From contig OZ242366.1 in assembly GCA_965208945.1 (NCBI GenBank), positions 248,001-312,000 on the forward strand: a DNA stretch of 64,000 nucleotides, in the 5' to 3' direction. The DNA is from JAPPLB01 sp965208945. GTDB lineage: Bacteria > Acidobacteriota > Terriglobia > Bryobacterales > UBA6623. Of this stretch, positions 16,710 to 26,376 are shown piece after piece. Under the pieces are notes generated by a model, which did no database searches, was not told the DNA's origin, and saw nothing but the letters and a program-made list of their open reading frames with translations. Every line of letters begins with the position of its first letter. Position 1 is the first letter of the stretch. The position numbers and the translations under genes are program-made.

Positions 16710-17993
16710 TCAGCCCGCCTTATCGAGGACGGTGAGACTGAGATTGTGGTTCTCGACCATCGCCTTGGTCAGCAGGAACCCCTTGACCTGTTTCTTGGAT
16801 GGTAGGTAGTACATCAGATCGAGCATCATCTCTTCGAGAATCATTCGTAATCCGCGGGCTCCTACCTTGCGCTGCAGGGCCAAGCTGGCGATCGCTTCCA
16901 ACGCATCCGGCTCAAAATTGAGCTGGATATTCTCGAATTCAAAAAGCTTCTGATATTGCTTGACGAGCGAGTTCTTCGGACGTGTCAAGATCTCGACGAG
17001 CGCGTCTTGGCTCAAATCGCTGAGGACCGTGTTCACCGGCAAGCGGCCCACGAACTCGGGAATGAATCCATGGCGGATGAGATCCTGCGGCTGTACCTGC
17101 GCCAGCAATTTGGCGTCGCGCTCTCCCTGGTCGAGTTTCGACGGGGTTGTAGAAATTTCCTTCGGCTCCGACGCGGAACGAAACCCGACCACACAGTGGT
17201 TCAGACGCCGCGCGATGACTTTCTCAAGCCCGACGAAAGTCCCGCCGCAGATGAACAGGATATTCGTCGTGTCGACGGGGGTGAATTCCTGGTGCGGATG
17301 CTTGCGGCCACCCTGCGGCGGTACGTTGGCCACGGTTCCTTCGAGGATTTTGAGGAGCGCCTGCTGTACACCTTCACCGGAAACATCGCGCGTGATGGAG
17401 GGGTTCTCGTCCTTTCGACTGAGCTTGTCGATTTCATCGATATAGATAATGCCCTGCTGGGCGCGTTGCACGTCGCCATCGGCGGCTTGCAGCAGCTTGA
17501 GGATGATGTTCTCTACATCCTCTCCCACGTACCCTGCTTCGGTGAGCGTCGTTGCATCGGCGATGGCGAATGGAACCTCGAGGATCCTCGCCAATGTCTG
17601 TGCCAGCAGCGTCTTGCCGGTTCCGGTCGGCCCGATCAACAGGATGTTGGATTTCTGCAACTCCACATCGCTGTTGCTGCGCTGCTTTGTCATGAAGACG
17701 CGCTTGTAGTGGTTGTAAACGGCTACAGCAAGCTTCTTTTTCGCCTTTTCCTGCCCGACAACGTATTGGTCGAGGCGCTCTTTGATTTCCTGGGGTTTGA
17801 GAAGCGTGAAGAGATTGGGTCCGGGCTGCTCGCGACGGTCATCCTCAAGAATCGAGTTGCAAACCGCCACACACTCGTCGCAGATGTAGGCTTTGGGATA
17901 GTCACCCGGAGTCGAAATTAACTTGCCCACCACTTCTTGCGTCTTGTGGCAAAAAGAGCAACGCAGGGTTTCTTTCGGCCCGTTTGGCTTCAC
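16710..17993 (-). CDS. clpX: ATP-dependent Clp protease ATP-binding subunit ClpX
   Basis: The unfoldase of the ClpXP protease, 427 residues. I place the start at the GTG at 17993 because AAGGAG lies six bases upstream; the frame stays open to a TTG at 18035. The zinc-binding domain has CSFC and CDEC near residues 11-40. The AAA+ core shows GPTGTGKT, the pore loop GYVG, YIDEIDK and the sensor-2 region GARGLRMILEE. No clpP or tig gene is adjacent, unlike the common tig-clpP-clpX order. Confidence 0.97.
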   Translation of the reverse strand: MKPNGPKETLRCSFCHKTQEVVGKLISTPGDYPKAYICDECVAVCNSILEDDRREQPGPNLFTLLKPQEIKERLDQYVVGQEKAKKKLAVAVYNHYKRVFMTKQRSNSDVELQKSNILLIGPTGTGKTLLAQTLARILEVPFAIADATTLTEAGYVGEDVENIILKLLQAADGDVQRAQQGIIYIDEIDKLSRKDENPSITRDVSGEGVQQALLKILEGTVANVPPQGGRKHPHQEFTPVDTTNILFICGGTFVGLEKVIARRLNHCVVGFRSASEPKEISTTPSKLDQGERDAKLLAQVQPQDLIRHGFIPEFVGRLPVNTVLSDLSQDALVEILTRPKNSLVKQYQKLFEFENIQLNFEPDALEAIASLALQRKVGARGLRMILEEMMLDLMYYLPSKKQVKGFLLTKAMVENHNLSLTVLDKAG

Positions 17994-18307
17994 CAGTGTC
18001 TCCTTCTCAGGGGCAACAAAGTTGTCCCGGCGCAACCCACCTCAATTATCACCCAACACCTGGCGTATGGCAATGCCCCGCCTTAGCCGCAATCCCCTGG
18101 CGGGAGAGACGGCCGATTCGCAGTTTGGATCATCGAGTGATTCATCGGTCATCCCGGACTTGCCGAGTGTTTTCTTCCTCGAAGGCAACAAAGTCAACGC
18201 ACTCGACCTTCCATAGCACCTGTAAAGCCATCGGCAAGCGTAGCCGCTCCGGCAGGTACAGTCCGCATCCTGATAGCGTCACTGAGGCAGGAAACCTGCT
18301 GTGGTAA
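17994..18307. other. Intergenic region upstream of clpX
   Basis: No gene or RNA is recognised. It must contain the clpX promoter on the minus strand, but no convincing hexamers were found. Confidence 0.4.
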
Positions 18308-18508
18308 GGTGACGACCATGTCGAGGAGATTGCCCCCGGACTCCAGGTTCTCTCATTCGTCACGACGGGATGTATTGTCAACGAGCTCCCCATCCACCCC
18401 GGGCAGGGGTTCTCCTTTTCCTCGCCGACCCTCGAACAGTGCGGCTTGGAGGATCATTCGGACAAGGTCGCGCTGCTCCATTGCATGATGACCGACATGC
18501 CGAAATGA
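18308..18508 (+). pseudogene. Possible decayed gene: open frame without a start codon
   Basis: A 66-codon frame runs from just after a stop at 18305 to TGA at 18506 and reads like protein (VEEIAPGLQVLSFVTTG, later EDHSDKVALLHC). Its third codon positions are GC-rich like the real genes. There is no ATG, GTG or TTG near its beginning, and no match to a family that I recognise. It may be the tail of a frameshifted gene. Confidence 0.25.
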
Positions 18509-18588
18509 TCCGCTTTCTCGGGTGTGTTTGCGGGGGCGAAAAATCGAAACAAGCATGCTCACGTAAGTGCGAGCATTTGAGACCGAAC

Positions 18589-21123
18589 ATGTCGAGACGA
18601 TGGGTGATTCTTCGCAGAGCAGCTATCCTAGCCGTCTTTTTGAACCCTGTCTCAGGACTCTCGCAACTCCCCTCGCCTGAATCGCATTTCGGCCATCGGA
18701 TGGGGGAGGCAAAGACACTCGTCGAGTGGAGTGAGGTGGTTCACTATTTCCAATTGCTCGCGGAGGCGAGCGATCAAGTCAGAGTGACGGAACTGGGGCG
18801 TTCGACCGAGGACCGGCCCTTCATCCTGGTGACGATCGCGGGTTCCGAAACCCTGGCGGACCTGCCGCGATATCAGCGGATGCAGGCTCAGTTCGCCGAC
18901 CCGCGCTATCTCAACGACGAAGAAGCCGAAAGTCTGGTCGAACAGGGCAAGACCGTTGTCCTGATTACCTGCTCGATCCATTCCACGGAGGTGGCATCAA
19001 CGCACACCGCCATGGAATTTGCCCACAAGCTGCTGACCGAGAATACACCGCGACACCAGGCGATTCTCGAAAACACCATCTTCTTGTTGGTTCCGTCGCT
19101 GAATCCCGACGGTGTGGACAAGGTCGCCCGCTGGTACAAGCGCTATCTCGAAACACCCTATGAAGGTGCTCCGATGACGGAGCTGTACCACAAGTACGTC
19201 GGACACGACAACAATCGCGACTGGTACATCTTCAGTCAGGATGAGACGCGCTTGATGATCGAACGCGTGCATAACGTCTGGAGGCCGCAAGTGGTCTATG
19301 ACGTTCATCAAATGGGTAGCAATGGAGCACGAATGTTCGTGCCGCCATGGAGTGACCCGATCGATCCGAACATAGACCCTCTGATCGTGCAGCAAGTGAA
19401 TCAGATGGGCATGGGCATGGCTGCGGATTTGACAGCCGCCGGGAAGACGGGTGTGGTGGTCAACGCTATCTATGACTACTTCACGCCGGCGAGACACTAC
19501 CAGAGCTATCACGGCGGGTTGCGGCTCTTGAGCGAATCTGCGAGTGTCCGCTACGCGACGCCTATCGATGTTCCGTACTCCTCTCTGACGACGAGCGCCA
19601 GAGGATACAACGCTCAGGTTCGGAGCTGGAACTTCGTTGAACCCTGGCCGGGAGGCCAGTGGACGTTGCGTGACATTATCGAATACCAACTGATCGCCTT
19701 TGAATCCTGCCTCTATCAAGCGGCGGCACGTCGACGGTCCCTGTTGCGGAACTTCCGGCGCATTTCCCAGCGTGTGATCCGCAGAAATCGCAGCCGGTCG
19801 TTCCTTTTGCCGCGCGACCAACATGACCCGAGCGCGCTGCATCGGCTACTGGCGACCCTGGAGTTCGGCTTGGTGGAGATCCACCAGGCACGACAACCGT
19901 TCGAGGCTCTGGACCGTTCGTTTGATGCTGGTGACTACGTGATTCTGCTCGATCAACCCTACGGGGCCTTCGCGCGAACGCTGCTCGAAAGCCAGAATTA
20001 TCCAGAACTGCGGGAATACTCGGGCGGTCCACCTGTGCGTCCTTACGATGTGACGGCTCACAGCCTTCCGCTGCTGATGGGCGTTCAAGTGTTCGAATCG
20101 ACGGAACCGTTGGAGGCGGACTTGAAACCGGCTTGGCCACTGCAGGTACCAAGCGGAAGCGTGGGGAGAAGTTCGGTGGTGGCTTTGTCACCGGACAACA
20201 CACGCTCCTGGACCGCAGTCAACCGTATTCTCAAGTCAGGAATGGACGTTTATCGCGACACGACGGATGGCACGTTCTACATACCAAGGCACGAGCCGCT
20301 GCGTGGGATGCTTGAAGACGTTGCCAACGAATTCGGATTGAACTTCCGTCCAGCGAGCCCGACCTCGACGCGCCGGAGACGCATGAAGCAGCCCCGCGCA
20401 GGCCTCTATCAGGGCTTTGTACCTTTGATGGATGAGGGCTGGACTCGGTGGGTGCTGGAACATTACGAATTTCCCTACGAATCCGTCGGCAACGCAAGGC
20501 TACAGGCAGGCGATCTCAATAGCGATTTCGATGTGATCATTCTGCCGGATGCCCGGCCGCGCACTTTGCACGGGGGCTATCTGCCAGGGGCGTTGTACCG
20601 TGGAGCGCCGGCGCCGCCGGAGTTCACGGGCGGGATCGGCACAGCGGGAGCGACGGCGCTACGGGACTTCATTGTTCGCGGCGGCACCCTGCTGGCGTTC
20701 AACCGGGCCTCGCAATTCGCCATTGACCGTCTGGGGGCACCTGTGCGGAACGTGCTGTCGGGATTGGATTCTTCTCGATTCTATGCTCCGGGAGCGTTGC
20801 TCAATGTGACGGTCGATACGTCTCATCCGTTGGCGTTCGGACTGCGTACCCATGAAGCAGCGTGGTTTGAATCGGGACCCGCTTTCGAAATCACAGGCGT
20901 CCCTTCAGATGATGCCGTTGCGGTCATGCGGTATCCACAGAAGGGCCTGCTGGCATCGGGTTGGCTATTGGGTGAAGGCTATCTTGCCGAGCAGGCAGCG
21001 GTGCTCGATGTTCCGATGGGCAACGGGCATCTGGTGCTGTTTGGGATCCGCCCGCAGTACCGAGCTCAGCCGAACGTTACTTTCAAGATGCTCTTCAACG
21101 GCCTATATTACACGGCGCCGTAA
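18589..21123 (+). CDS. M14 family zinc carboxypeptidase, exported
   Basis: A protein of 844 residues from the ATG at 18589, which gives a proper signal peptide (RRWVILRRAAILAVFLNP). The frame is open upstream to 18370, but that part does not look like protein. The M14 zinc motif is HSTE (H131, E134), with NPDG and the third ligand in DVHQMGSN. A long C-terminal half (about residues 420-844) resembles a glutamine-amidotransferase-like or beta-sandwich region and ends with GNGHLVLFGIRPQYRAQPN. Such large M14 proteins are common in Acidobacteria and likely act in periplasmic peptide breakdown. Confidence 0.9.
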   Translation: MSRRWVILRRAAILAVFLNPVSGLSQLPSPESHFGHRMGEAKTLVEWSEVVHYFQLLAEASDQVRVTELGRSTEDRPFILVTIAGSETLADLPRYQRMQAQFADPRYLNDEEAESLVEQGKTVVLITCSIHSTEVASTHTAMEFAHKLLTENTPRHQAILENTIFLLVPSLNPDGVDKVARWYKRYLETPYEGAPMTELYHKYVGHDNNRDWYIFSQDETRLMIERVHNVWRPQVVYDVHQMGSNGARMFVPPWSDPIDPNIDPLIVQQVNQMGMGMAADLTAAGKTGVVVNAIYDYFTPARHYQSYHGGLRLLSESASVRYATPIDVPYSSLTTSARGYNAQVRSWNFVEPWPGGQWTLRDIIEYQLIAFESCLYQAAARRRSLLRNFRRISQRVIRRNRSRSFLLPRDQHDPSALHRLLATLEFGLVEIHQARQPFEALDRSFDAGDYVILLDQPYGAFARTLLESQNYPELREYSGGPPVRPYDVTAHSLPLLMGVQVFESTEPLEADLKPAWPLQVPSGSVGRSSVVALSPDNTRSWTAVNRILKSGMDVYRDTTDGTFYIPRHEPLRGMLEDVANEFGLNFRPASPTSTRRRRMKQPRAGLYQGFVPLMDEGWTRWVLEHYEFPYESVGNARLQAGDLNSDFDVIILPDARPRTLHGGYLPGALYRGAPAPPEFTGGIGTAGATALRDFIVRGGTLLAFNRASQFAIDRLGAPVRNVLSGLDSSRFYAPGALLNVTVDTSHPLAFGLRTHEAAWFESGPAFEITGVPSDDAVAVMRYPQKGLLASGWLLGEGYLAEQAAVLDVPMGNGHLVLFGIRPQYRAQPNVTFKMLFNGLYYTAP

Positions 21124-21162
21124 GAATTCAAGGTTGTTGCTCAGGACGATTATTGTTTTGTC

Positions 21163-21843
21163 GTGAACTACTTCAACTACTTCACTGAAATCGAGGAACA
21201 TTTCCAGCGAGCACGGGGCTCTGGTTTGTTCCTGCTGTCGCCGCTGGATTGGGCGATGATCGAGACCTGGAAGGAATCGGGAGTGCCACTTGATGCAGTC
21301 CACAAAGGAATCGAACGCTCCTTCGAGAAGTGGCGCACGCGCAAACGGAAGACACTCATGATCAATTCACTCGCGTACTGCGCCCAGGAGGTGCTCACCG
21401 CGGCGCGGGAGATCGAGGAGCCAGGGAATGCGTCAACAGGCCGAGGGCAACCGGAGTTCGATGCCGCGGAGTTGGCGTCATATTTTCGTCGGAACGCCGA
21501 CGAGATCGAAGCAAAGCGAGTTCCCGAAAGGTACCGCGAAATCTATGAGGAAACCGCGGAGTCGCTTCGCTCGCTGGCCGAAGCGGGGGAACTGGACAAT
21601 CTGGGTGACTTCGAAGCCATTGAACAGCGGTTGACAGTGCTTGAAGAGCGCCTGATTGCGGCCGCGCGTCAGCAGCTTAGCGAGGAGCAGCTTCTTGAAG
21701 CGCGGCAGGACATGGAAGGGCGCCTTGCGCCCTATCGCGGCAAGATGACAGCAGGGCAACTGGCGCTGTTCGAAAAGCAATACCTCGATCGAAAGTGTCT
21801 GGAAGCTTTCGGCTTGCCGCGATTGAGCCTGTTCTACTTCTGA
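21163..21843 (+). CDS. Conserved hypothetical protein, helical
   Basis: A 226-residue soluble protein with a GTG start, 39 bases after the carboxypeptidase gene. The first 75 residues (YFTEIEEHFQ, then LLSPLDWAMIETWKESGVPL) look like a conserved module found in acidobacterial genomes. Residues 95-200 are a charged, probably coiled-coil helix (ELASYFRRNADEIEAKR). No catalytic motif is visible. I do not recognise a named function. Confidence 0.75.
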   Translation: MNYFNYFTEIEEHFQRARGSGLFLLSPLDWAMIETWKESGVPLDAVHKGIERSFEKWRTRKRKTLMINSLAYCAQEVLTAAREIEEPGNASTGRGQPEFDAAELASYFRRNADEIEAKRVPERYREIYEETAESLRSLAEAGELDNLGDFEAIEQRLTVLEERLIAAARQQLSEEQLLEARQDMEGRLAPYRGKMTAGQLALFEKQYLDRKCLEAFGLPRLSLFYF

Positions 21844-22003
21844 CACTCGAACGTTCCTCCCCAGCGAATACACCCGATGAGGTGAACCGGCGAGCCGGCG
21901 TCGCATGGCGCGGCTACTTGGCAACAGGCCGAACTGCGTGCTTCATGGGACCGATCGGAAAACCATCGCACGAACGGCGCCCACTCCTGGCAAGAAAGGC
22001 AGG

Positions 22004-22435
22004 TCAGGGCTTGCCGCGGGCCTTGCCAGGCTTGGCCGCAGGATCATTCCGGCCAGGCAGAGGACGTGTCGTCGGTATCAGGGAATGGGAGAAACTTGCA
22101 GGCGGTTCCTTAGGCAGGCTTCCGAGGTGTTCGTTGACATAGACGACGAACTCCTGCATCTGACGCTGTATCTCTTCCATCTTTTCCCGCATGTTGAGGA
22201 TGATTTCGACGCCGGCAAGGTTGACGCCGAGGTCGCGGGTGAACGAGAGGATGACTTCGAGCCGTTCCATATCCGCATCTGTATAGAGACGCGTGTTACC
22301 GTCGGTCCGCGACGGCTTGAGCAGGCCTTCTCGCTCGTACAGCCGCAAGGTTTGGGGATGCAGATCAAAGCGGTCGGCGACGACCGAGATCGTGTAGGCT
22401 CCCAAGGTTTTCTTTTTGCGGGCCATGGCGCACAT
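22004..22435 (-). CDS. hspR: Heat-shock repressor HspR (MerR family)
   Basis: A 143-residue MerR-type regulator. The DNA-binding helix-turn-helix and wing span about residues 13-75 (YTISVVADRFDLHPQTLRLYEREGL, then NTRLYTDADMERL), followed by a coiled-coil segment. HspR usually represses its own dnaK operon with DnaK as co-repressor. The first ATG overlaps the dnaJ stop codon (TAATG); an alternative ATG lies three codons in. The tail after residue 105 is Pro/Lys-rich and divergent. Being last in dnaK-dnaJ-hspR fits feedback control. Confidence 0.92.
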   Translation of the reverse strand: MCAMARKKKTLGAYTISVVADRFDLHPQTLRLYEREGLLKPSRTDGNTRLYTDADMERLEVILSFTRDLGVNLAGVEIILNMREKMEEIQRQMQEFVVYVNEHLGSLPKEPPASFSHSLIPTTRPLPGRNDPAAKPGKARGKP

Positions 22436-23598
22436 TATTCAAAGAGACCGTTGCGCGGGTCTTCGGGGTTCAGGTTAGCAAACTCTTTCATCATTGCCTT
22501 CGAGGCCTCGTCCGGCACTTCGGGAACGACAATCTTGACCTCGACAAACTGGTCTCCTTTACGGTTCGTCCTCGGGTTGAGCACGCCTTTCTCGCGTAGA
22601 CGAAAACGCTTGCCGGAACTGGTCGCGGGCGGGATCTTCAGACGCGCCTTGCCGGCGATGGTCGGGACCTCGATGCTACCCCCCAGGATGGCCTCAGGAA
22701 TCGTGATCGGAACACGCAGGTGGATGTCGTCACCCTTTCGCTCGAAGACCGAGTGGGAACCGACACGCGTGATAATGTACAGATCGCCGGCCGCGCCACC
22801 CCGTTGGCCGGCGTTGCCTTTACCGGGCACACGCAGGCGCGAACCGTTCTGCACGCCGGGCGGGATGCGCACTTCCACTGTCTCAGTGCGGTGCAGCCGG
22901 CCCTCCCCGCTACACCTGGGACAAACGTCCCGCAGTTGCCCCGAGCCTTGACAGCGAGGGCAGGCGAGATTGAAACGCATCGCTCCGACGGTCTGAGAGA
23001 CTTGCCCGGAGCCCTGACATTGCTTACAGGCAACCGTTCCCTGGCCAATGTTCCCCATGCCGCGACACGGTGGACAGGGTTCGTGACGGGCTACGTTGAG
23101 CCGGAGCGTGGCTCCTTTGATCGCGTCCCAAAAGTCGATATCGACGCTGTACTCGAGGTCTTCTCCTGGTTGGGCCTGGGCCGCCGTCTGCTCCTGGTCC
23201 TGACGGAAAAATTGCGAGAAAAGATCGGAAAAGCCGCCGCCCCACGGGCGGCCCCGATTCGATCCTGCTGCTTTTCCGCCCGCCGCTCGGGCAAAATCGG
23301 AGAAATCGAAACCGGAAAAATCAAACCCGCCTGGACCATGACCGCTGCTTCCCGGATACGCTCCGGGTTCGGGGTAGAAGCCGTACTGGTCGTACATCTC
23401 GCGCTTCTTCTGGTCTCCCAGTATTCCGTACGCCTCCTGAATGGACTTGAATTTCTCCTCGGCAGAACTGTCACCTGGGTTGACATCGGGGTGGTACTTC
23501 CGGGCAAGACGACGGTACGCTTTGCGGACCTGGTCCGCCGAAGCGCTCTTCGGGACTCCCAGCGTCTTGTAGTGATCTTTCTGATCAGTTCCCGGCAC
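22435..23598 (-). CDS. dnaJ: Chaperone DnaJ
   Basis: The Hsp40 co-chaperone, 387 residues. The start is set at the GTG at 23598, preceded by GGGAGG, immediately before the J domain; the frame is open further upstream. The J domain has HPDVNPGD, then a Gly/Phe-rich linker (FDFSGFDFSDFARAAGG). The four zinc-binding repeats read CPPCRG, CKQCQG, CPRCQG and CPRCSG, with the C-terminal substrate-binding domain after them. It lies 118 bases downstream of dnaK and is joined to hspR by a TAATG overlap. Confidence 0.96.
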   Translation of the reverse strand: MPGTDQKDHYKTLGVPKSASADQVRKAYRRLARKYHPDVNPGDSSAEEKFKSIQEAYGILGDQKKREMYDQYGFYPEPGAYPGSSGHGPGGFDFSGFDFSDFARAAGGKAAGSNRGRPWGGGFSDLFSQFFRQDQEQTAAQAQPGEDLEYSVDIDFWDAIKGATLRLNVARHEPCPPCRGMGNIGQGTVACKQCQGSGQVSQTVGAMRFNLACPRCQGSGQLRDVCPRCSGEGRLHRTETVEVRIPPGVQNGSRLRVPGKGNAGQRGGAAGDLYIITRVGSHSVFERKGDDIHLRVPITIPEAILGGSIEVPTIAGKARLKIPPATSSGKRFRLREKGVLNPRTNRKGDQFVEVKIVVPEVPDEASKAMMKEFANLNPEDPRNGLFE

Positions 23599-23716
23599 GT
23601 TGCCTCCCTGACACGAACACGAAGAGGCTGCATGGGCAACAACCACTCGGATCAACACGCGGGAACGCAACCATCAGGCTGTTCCTCACATGCGCGGCCG
23701 ATGGGCCGGCGGCAGT

Positions 23717-25633
23717 TCAAGAACTCTTCGGTTTGTCATCCACATCGACGAACTCCGCGTCGACCACATCCTCCTTCTTCTCTTCGCCAGCGGTTCCGTT
23801 TGCGCCATCGGCCGACGCGGTCGGGTCGGGCGGTGCGCCGGCCGACTTGTACATCGCCTCGGCGAGCTTGTGGCTGGCCTGTGTGAGGTTCTCGATGGCG
23901 CGATTGATCTCGGCCGCATCGCCCTGCTGCACCGCTTTCTTGGTGTCCTCGATGGCGGTTTCGATCTGCTTGGCCTCTTCCTCGCTGATCTTTGAGCGAT
24001 GCTCTTTGAGCGTGTTTTCCGTGCTGTAGATCATCGCGTCCGCTCGGTTGCGCGCCTCGGCTTCATCACGCTTCTTCTGGTCGTCAGCGGCATGGCTTTC
24101 GGCGTCGGAAGCCATCTTTTCGACTTCATCCTTCGACAGACCCGAAGAGCTGGTAATCGTAATTTTCTGTTCCTTGCTGGTCGCCTTGTCCTTCGCCGAG
24201 ACATTCAGAATGCCGTTGGCATCGATGTCAAACGTGACTTCGATCTGCGGGACCCCGCGCGGCGCGGGCGGGATGCCCACTAGCTGGAAGACGCCCAGCA
24301 AACGGTTGTCCGAGGCCATGGAGCGTTCGCCCTGATAGACCTTGATCTCCACCGAAGTCTGACTGTCCGAGGCGGTTGAAAAAACCTCGCTCTTACGCGT
24401 CGGGATGGTCGTATTGCGATCGATCAATTTGGTGAAGACTCCGCCCAACGTTTCAATCCCGAGCGAGAGCGGAGTCACGTCGAGCAGCAGCACGTCTTTG
24501 ACGTCGCCTCCCAAGACACCACCCTGGACGGCCGCGCCGATCGCCACGACTTCATCCGGGTTCACGCCCTTGTGAGCTTCCTTGCCGAACAATTCCTTGA
24601 CCATTTCCTGAACGCGCGGAATGCGAGTCGATCCGCCGACCAGCACCACTTCGTCAATCTGATTCGGAGTGACGCCGGCATCCGCCATCGCCTTCTTGCA
24701 GGGCACCAGCGTGCGGCGCAACAGCGGCGCCATCATCTGCTCGAGGTGAGCCCTCGTCAGCTTGAGCTGCAGGTGCTTGGGCCCACTCGCATCGGCAGTG
24801 ATGAACGGCAGGTTGATCTCGGATTCGAGCAGCGTTGAAAGATCCATCTTGGCCTTCTCGGAGGCTTCCTTCAGGCGCTGCAACGCCATCTTGTCACCAG
24901 ACAGGTCGATGCCGTGCTCCTTCTTGAACTCGTCGATGATCCACTCAATCAGAACCTGATCGATGTTGTCGCCGCCAAGGTGCGTATCGCCGTTCGTGGC
25001 CTTGACCTCGACGACACCTTCGCCGACTTCCAAGATCGAAATGTCAAACGTGCCTCCGCCAAAGTCGTAGACGGCAATCGTCTCGTTCGTCTTCTTGTCA
25101 AGCCCATAGGCCAGCGCGGCCGCTGTGGGCTCGTTGATGATGCGCTGAACATCGAGACCCGCGACCTTACCAGCGTCCTTGGTGGCTTGACGCTGGGAGT
25201 CGTTGAAGTAAGCCGGCACGGTGATTACCGCTTCTGTCACCTTCTCTCCCAAGAAAGATTCGGCGGCTTCCTTGAGCTTGGTAAGCGTCATGGCCGAGAT
25301 CTCCTGCGGCGTGTGCTCCTTGCCCGCGGCGACGATCTTCACGACATCGGAGCCCCCGGAGAGTTCGTACGGGACGAGCTTGGACTCTTCACGGACCTCG
25401 CCTTGCCGGCGGCCCATAAATCTCTTGATCGAGAAAATCGTGTTTTCGGGGTTCGTGACTGCCTGACGCTTGGCGGCTTGTCCCACCAGGCGTTCGCCGG
25501 TTTTTGTGAAAGCAACCACAGACGGCGTGGTCCGGCCCCCCTCCTGGTTGGGGACGACGCTGGGTTGTCCCGCCTGCATGACGGCAACTACCGAGTTGGT
25601 CGTTCCCAGGTCGATGCCAATGATCTTGCCCAT
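23717..25633 (-). CDS. dnaK: Chaperone DnaK (Hsp70)
   Basis: The main Hsp70, 638 residues from the ATG at 25633 (MGKIIGIDLGTTNS); a Shine-Dalgarno AAGGAG lies eight bases upstream. The ATPase domain has IDLGTTNS, VYDFGGGTFDIS and VGGSTRIPRVQ. The substrate domain and the helical lid follow, ending in the acidic EEKKEDVVDAEFVDVDD tail typical of DnaK. First gene of dnaK-dnaJ-hspR; grpE is absent from the window. Regulation is discussed with the upstream promoter and inverted repeat. Confidence 0.98.
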   Translation of the reverse strand: MGKIIGIDLGTTNSVVAVMQAGQPSVVPNQEGGRTTPSVVAFTKTGERLVGQAAKRQAVTNPENTIFSIKRFMGRRQGEVREESKLVPYELSGGSDVVKIVAAGKEHTPQEISAMTLTKLKEAAESFLGEKVTEAVITVPAYFNDSQRQATKDAGKVAGLDVQRIINEPTAAALAYGLDKKTNETIAVYDFGGGTFDISILEVGEGVVEVKATNGDTHLGGDNIDQVLIEWIIDEFKKEHGIDLSGDKMALQRLKEASEKAKMDLSTLLESEINLPFITADASGPKHLQLKLTRAHLEQMMAPLLRRTLVPCKKAMADAGVTPNQIDEVVLVGGSTRIPRVQEMVKELFGKEAHKGVNPDEVVAIGAAVQGGVLGGDVKDVLLLDVTPLSLGIETLGGVFTKLIDRNTTIPTRKSEVFSTASDSQTSVEIKVYQGERSMASDNRLLGVFQLVGIPPAPRGVPQIEVTFDIDANGILNVSAKDKATSKEQKITITSSSGLSKDEVEKMASDAESHAADDQKKRDEAEARNRADAMIYSTENTLKEHRSKISEEEAKQIETAIEDTKKAVQQGDAAEINRAIENLTQASHKLAEAMYKSAGAPPDPTASADGANGTAGEEKKEDVVDAEFVDVDDKPKSS

Positions 25634-25651
25634 GATGATTCTCCTTATCGG

Positions 25652-25671
25652 CTTCGGACTTGTTTCCGAAG
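25652..25671 (-). promoter_or_regulatory. Inverted repeat in the dnaK leader, candidate operator or mRNA hairpin
   Basis: CTTCGGA and TCCGAAG form perfect 7-base arms around six bases, 18 bases before the dnaK start. It matches neither the CIRCE element nor the actinobacterial HAIR consensus. It could be a lineage-specific HspR site or a leader hairpin. Confidence 0.45.
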
Positions 25672-25721
25672 TCTTAACCACACTGCTGAACTGATTACGA
25701 GTGGTTCCTTAGCACATGATC

Positions 25722-25750
25722 ATTATTTAACTTTAGTGTGTAATTGTCAA
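25722..25750 (-). promoter_or_regulatory. Sigma70-type promoter of dnaK-dnaJ-hspR
   Basis: On the minus strand, TTGACA (25750-25745) and AATAAT (25727-25722) are separated by 17 bases, close to the housekeeping consensus. The surrounding 40 bases are markedly AT-rich compared with the rest of the window. The mRNA leader would be about 85 bases and contain the inverted repeat. Confidence 0.7.
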
Positions 25751-26376
25751 GTCGGATCGTCGCCCAGTCGCCGCAATAAAGAATGTTGCCCGTTCTCAGC
25801 ATGGCTTCCTTTTGCGGCAAACCGAACGAGCCCCGGAGGGCAACGGGAGCCGCGGTGAAGGCTGCGCTGCAAGCATTTTCCTGGGGGAAGCGGGATTTTG
25901 TGCATTTTCCTGGGATTTCCAGCGAGTTGCCGGCGCGGGGGGCGGCCGCCGTCCCAGCGAGCGCCGTGCCGAGGGCGAGCCGATCTGGATGATTCCCGGC
26001 ATCCTGTCTTCATATTAGGCCGGCCGGGACGGAAAAAAAGACTGAAGGGCTTCAGTACCTTAGTACACCGAATGATCCCGTTGGCCTACCACGGGAACTT
26101 CTCCCATTGCGCCGACAGCCAGATCAGTTCCCTGCTCCGGATCATTCGTGATGAGTACTTTCCCATCAATATCATCAGAAGTGTTCCAGGGCTTCGTCCC
26201 GGAAACCGTTTCCACACACTGATCGCAACGTTCAGCAAGCCCGTCAGGTTGACGAGGCTATAATTCGTGGCACCGGGCCGGTTCAAAGCAATGCCAGCGG
26301 CTGTCGCTTTGGCCATCCCACTCAGATCAGCCGCGTCCGGGATTGTTGTCACCGGACCGTTGCATGCAGGCGCTCC
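25751..26376. other. Non-coding interval between dnaK promoter and thiE-like gene
   Basis: About 625 bases without a credible gene. A GC-rich part (25800-25990) is followed by the family C repeat at 26018. No TPP riboswitch core was seen before the thiE-like gene. Confidence 0.5.
26018..26143 (+). repeat. Family C repeat, copy 1
   Basis: Shares with 53507-53640 the order: CCGGCCGG-like start, the perfect palindrome CTGAAGGGCTTCAG (26042-26055), and then TTCTCCCATTGCGCCGACA (26098-26116; two mismatches). The sequence between these blocks has diverged, so this is an old or loosely constrained element. Confidence 0.6.

Noticed and set aside
22004..25633. A grpE gene within the dnaK operon
   Set aside because: The 118 bases between dnaK and dnaJ are too short, and no GrpE-like frame was found on either side.
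26200..26376. TPP riboswitch upstream of the ThiE-like gene
   Set aside because: The conserved CTGAGA and ACCTGATC core elements were not found.
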